42,969 nt of DNA from assembly GCA_018895075.1 (NCBI GenBank), contig JAHIOW010000027.1, positions 1 to 42,969 of the forward strand. The letters run 5' to 3'. The notes under the pieces were generated by a model, which was not told where the DNA came from, made no database searches, and was given only the letters and a program-made list of their open reading frames with translations. How positions within the stretch are numbered: position 1 is the stretch's first letter; every line of letters starts with the position of its first letter. Of this stretch, positions 41,188 to 42,969 are shown one piece after another. This DNA is from Candidatus Omnitrophota bacterium (GTDB lineage: Bacteria > Omnitrophota > Gorgyraeia > Gygaellales > Profunditerraquicolaceae). The position numbers and the translations under genes are program-made.

Positions 41188-42121
41188 ATTTTTTATCATG
41201 CCCCTGGGACACCAAAAACAATACCGCCATCCTTACGGCAATGCCATTGGTGACCTGCTCTAATATCACCGAATTTAGCCCATCAGCAACTTCGCTGGAT
41301 ATCTCAATGCCGCGATTAAGCGGACCAGGATGCATCACCAGAATCTTCTTTTTTAACTTTGCTATTCTTTCTTTCGTAATACCGAAATTCTGGAAATATT
41401 CTATGTGGGTAGGAAATGCCGCCCCTTCATCCCGCTCAAACTGCATCCTTAAAACATTTACTGCATCCGCGTTATACAGGGCCTCATCTATATCGTGGGT
41501 TACCGAGACCCCCGTTTGTTCTATGCCCGGGGGGATGAGCATCCGGGGTGCACAAACTATTACCTTGGCGCCTAACTTGGTTAAGCCCCAGATATTTGAA
41601 CGCGCCACCCTTGAATGGGCAATATCCCCTACTATAGCCACATTGAGGCCTTGAATCTTGCCTATCTTTTCCTTTAAGGTAAAGATATCTAACAGCGCCT
41701 GGGTGGGATGTTCATGCCAACCATCCCCGGCATTAACTACACTGATATCCAGATGGCGCGCAAGCAGCTGGGCTGCGCCTGAACTATTATGCCTTAACAC
41801 AACAATATCTGCCTTAAGTGCCTGGATGTTCCTGCCTGTATCTACCAAAGTCTCGCCCTTGCGTACACTAGAGGTCTCCACGGCAATGGTAATCATATCT
41901 GCTGATAATCTCTTTGCTGCCACCTCAAAGGAAATCCGGGTGCGTGTGGAAGGCTCATAAAATAGATTCACCACCGTCCTGCCGCGCAGTGCCGGAACCT
42001 TTTTAATCTCTCGGGTAGAGATCTCCTTAAAAGACTCTGCCGTAGTCAGAATAAGCTCCAGCTCCTCTTTGCTTAACTCTTCTAGACCCAATAAATCTTT
42101 TCTCGTCCAGCTTATAGGCAT
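41153..42121 (-). CDS. pyrB: Aspartate carbamoyltransferase catalytic subunit
   Basis: This 322-residue enzyme joins carbamoyl phosphate to aspartate. NLFYEPSTRTRISFEVAAKRL (52-72) binds carbamoyl phosphate, HPTQALLDIFTLKEKIG follows the active-site His, and MHPGPLNRGIEI holds the aspartate-side loop. There is no pyrI regulatory subunit gene nearby. Adjacency to a type I dihydroorotase is compatible with the hetero-dodecameric complex known from Aquifex, but that is inference. It is separated from pyrR by three bases. Confidence 0.97.
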   Translation of the reverse strand: MPISWTRKDLLGLEELSKEELELILTTAESFKEISTREIKKVPALRGRTVVNLFYEPSTRTRISFEVAAKRLSADMITIAVETSSVRKGETLVDTGRNIQALKADIVVLRHNSSGAAQLLARHLDISVVNAGDGWHEHPTQALLDIFTLKEKIGKIQGLNVAIVGDIAHSRVARSNIWGLTKLGAKVIVCAPRMLIPPGIEQTGVSVTHDIDEALYNADAVNVLRMQFERDEGAAFPTHIEYFQNFGITKERIAKLKKKILVMHPGPLNRGIEISSEVADGLNSVILEQVTNGIAVRMAVLFLVSQGHDKKYENTDKKRPGR

Positions 42122-42124
42122 AAT

Positions 42125-42664
42125 TTACTGCGTTTGCATAATTACCACTTCATCTTTACCGTCAGTTTCTTCTAAGCGCACCTCTATAGTTTCATTTTTG
42201 GCAGTAGGGATATTTTTACCGACATAATCTGTGCGTATGGGTATTTCCCGATGGCCCCTATCTATCAACACTGCCAATTGTATTGACTTAGGCCTGCCGA
42301 AATCAACCAATGCGTCTAAAGCAGAGCGCACGGTGCGACCGGTGTATAAGACATCATCTACTAAAACAATATTTTTATCCGTAATATCAAAATCTATTTC
42401 CGTCTTATGCACCACCGGCTGGGAGGCAACGAGAGTAAGGTCATCGCGATATAGGGTAATATCTAAGATTCCCACCGGGATACTCTCTCCCTCGATCCTA
42501 TTAATGTAATCGGCTAAGCGCTTAGCTAAATAAGCACCTCGCTTTCTTATTCCTACAAGACATAAATCTTTTGTGCCTTTGTTCTTCTCGAGAATCTCAT
42601 GGGCAATGCGTATGAGGGTGCGGCCCAGTGTATCTTTATCTATTATCTTTGCCTTCTCTCTCAT
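42125..42664 (-). CDS. pyrR: PyrR bifunctional regulator / uracil phosphoribosyltransferase
   Basis: The start is the ATG at 42664 with GAGG six bases upstream; an open TTG lies four codons earlier. The 179-residue type I phosphoribosyltransferase has the PRPP loop [41 protein letters not shown] and [10 protein letters not shown], all matching PyrR. In Bacillus it binds UMP-dependently to leader RNA and causes transcription termination. A matching leader structure is seen directly upstream here. Confidence 0.95.
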   Translation of the reverse strand: MREKAKIIDKDTLGRTLIRIAHEILEKNKGTKDLCLVGIRKRGAYLAKRLADYINRIEGESIPVGILDITLYRDDLTLVASQPVVHKTEIDFDITDKNIVLVDDVLYTGRTVRSALDALVDFGRPKSIQLAVLIDRGHREIPIRTDYVGKNIPTAKNETIEVRLEETDGKDEVVIMQTQ

Positions 42665-42684
42665 CTTTGACCTCAAGTGGGCAT

Positions 42685-42721
42685 AAAAAAACCCAGCCGT
42701 CTATTACTTTACGGTTGGGTT
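42685..42721 (-). terminator. Attenuator terminator of the pyr leader
   Basis: On the minus strand AACCCAACCGT (42711-42721) pairs with ACGGCTGGGTT (42690-42700) over 11 positions with one A-C mismatch. It is followed immediately by seven T residues (42685-42691, the first shared with the stem). It ends about 20 bases before the pyrR start, inside the leader of the transcript, as attenuators do. Confidence 0.85.
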
Positions 42722-42755
42722 ATTATTATCGCCACAGTTATATACCATCTCATTT

Positions 42756-42791
42756 AACCTTGATAGCTTCTCTTGAGCTAGCTTAAAGGTT
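42756..42791 (-). promoter_or_regulatory. Putative PyrR-binding anti-antiterminator RNA
   Basis: The leader RNA has an outer stem AACCTT/AAGGTT and an inner hairpin TAGCT-CAAGAGA-AGCTA, followed by TCAAGG. The AAGAGAAGCT part resembles the AGAGAGGCU loop of Bacillus PyrR sites. The AAGGTTA strand could instead pair with TAACC at the base of the terminator stem, giving the expected antiterminator. The structure is seen; ligand recognition is inferred. Confidence 0.65.
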
Positions 42792-42807
42792 ATTTATATT
42801 AACCATA

Positions 42808-42836
42808 AATATACCATCTGGGCTGGTATCTGTCAA
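42808..42836 (-). promoter_or_regulatory. Promoter of the pyrimidine operon
   Basis: On the minus strand a perfect TTGACA (42831-42836) is separated by exactly 17 bases from TATATT (42808-42813). Transcription should begin near 42801, giving a leader of about 135 bases that contains the PyrR-site-like hairpin and the terminator. Confidence 0.85.
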
Positions 42837-42842
42837 GGAAAA

Positions 42843-42859
42843 TCTGCCCTGCGGGCAGA
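42843..42859. repeat. Small hairpin upstream of the pyr promoter
   Basis: TCTGCCC-TGC-GGGCAGA is a perfect hairpin seven bases upstream of the -35 box. On the minus strand it is followed by ATTTTCC, so it may assist termination of the upstream transcript. Confidence 0.5.
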
Positions 42860-42864
42860 GGCTT

Positions 42865-42895
42865 AAAAACAACAAGCCTGCCTGCCGCAGGCAGG
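42865..42895 (-). terminator. Probable terminator of the upstream zinc-ribbon gene
   Basis: The palindrome CCTGCCTGC/GCAGGCAGG (42877-42895) lies five bases after the upstream gene's stop codon. On the minus strand it is followed by CTTGTTGTTTTT, consistent with rho-independent termination. It could also be a REP-like repeat. Confidence 0.6.
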
Positions 42896-42900
42896 GATAA

Positions 42901-42969
42901 CTACTTTATCTCAATCGCCTCACCACACTGAGGACAGTGCAAATAGCTTTGGCCATCAAGATGGTATTC
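42901..42969 (-). CDS. C-terminal end of a zinc-ribbon protein (partial)
   Basis: The last 22 codons of a gene that enters from the right edge read EYHLDGQSYLHCPQCGEAIEI followed by Lys and TAG. The CPQCG pair is half of a zinc ribbon. The rest of the protein is outside the window, so no function is proposed. Confidence 0.65.
   Translation of the reverse strand, partial: EYHLDGQSYLHCPQCGEAIEIK

Overview
The window is gene-dense bacterial DNA of roughly 40% G+C in which every protein-coding gene and all three tRNAs lie on the minus strand. Genes are packed with 1-40 bp overlaps or very short gaps, so transcription runs from high to low coordinates. Outer-membrane beta-barrels, a lipoprotein and signal peptides indicate a diderm bacterium. 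The V/A-type ATPase has the Chlamydia-like order E-DUF2764-A-B-D-I-K. This and the general style suggest a PVC-related candidate phylum, most likely Omnitrophota; that placement is inference.

Region 1 (about 27957-42969) is a pyrimidine operon. It begins with a consensus-like promoter and a leader that looks like a PyrR-controlled attenuator, followed by pyrR, pyrB, pyrC, an endonuclease Q-like PHP repair nuclease interrupted by a 413-residue intein, tRNA-Arg, a TIGR00725-type protein, carA, carB, mutM, a small membrane methyltransferase-like gene, pyrK, a half-size TauE/SafE gene, pyrD and pyrF. Together these encode UMP synthesis except pyrE. CarA appears to have lost two of its three glutaminase triad residues. 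The last codons of an upstream zinc-ribbon gene lie at the far right edge.

Region 2 (20638-28011) is a V/A-ATPase operon with its own promoter. It encodes E, a C-like DUF2764 subunit, A, B, D, I and K, and is followed within a few bases by tRNA-Val and then tRNA-Asp. The K subunit carries residues matching the Na+ site of Enterococcus NtpK.

Region 3 (13185-20598) holds an outer-membrane barrel protein, a tRNA-binding-domain protein, a YkgJ-like cysteine-cluster protein, a DUF2156 protein, a DnaQ-type exonuclease fused to a WYL-like domain, pabB and pabC (p-aminobenzoate synthesis), and a HypF reduced to its C-terminal Kae1-like domain.

Region 4 (168-13182) holds hydrogenase maturation genes hypC, hypD and, further on, hypE. 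Between and after them are a TPR/transglutaminase lipoprotein, a PilZ-membrane-glycosidase-like fusion, an EndoIII-like glycosylase, an M1 peptidase fused to a beta-barrel, an M20 peptidase, a PAC2 protein and a UPF0280 protein.

The most unusual signal is a family of heptanucleotide repeat arrays, seven in all, located inside or at the edges of coding sequences: three in pyrK, two in hypF, and one at the start of each of two exported-protein genes. In the two exported-protein genes the A-rich half encodes the lysine-rich signal-peptide n-region and the T-rich half encodes the hydrophobic core, so the repeat itself appears to have become the export signal.
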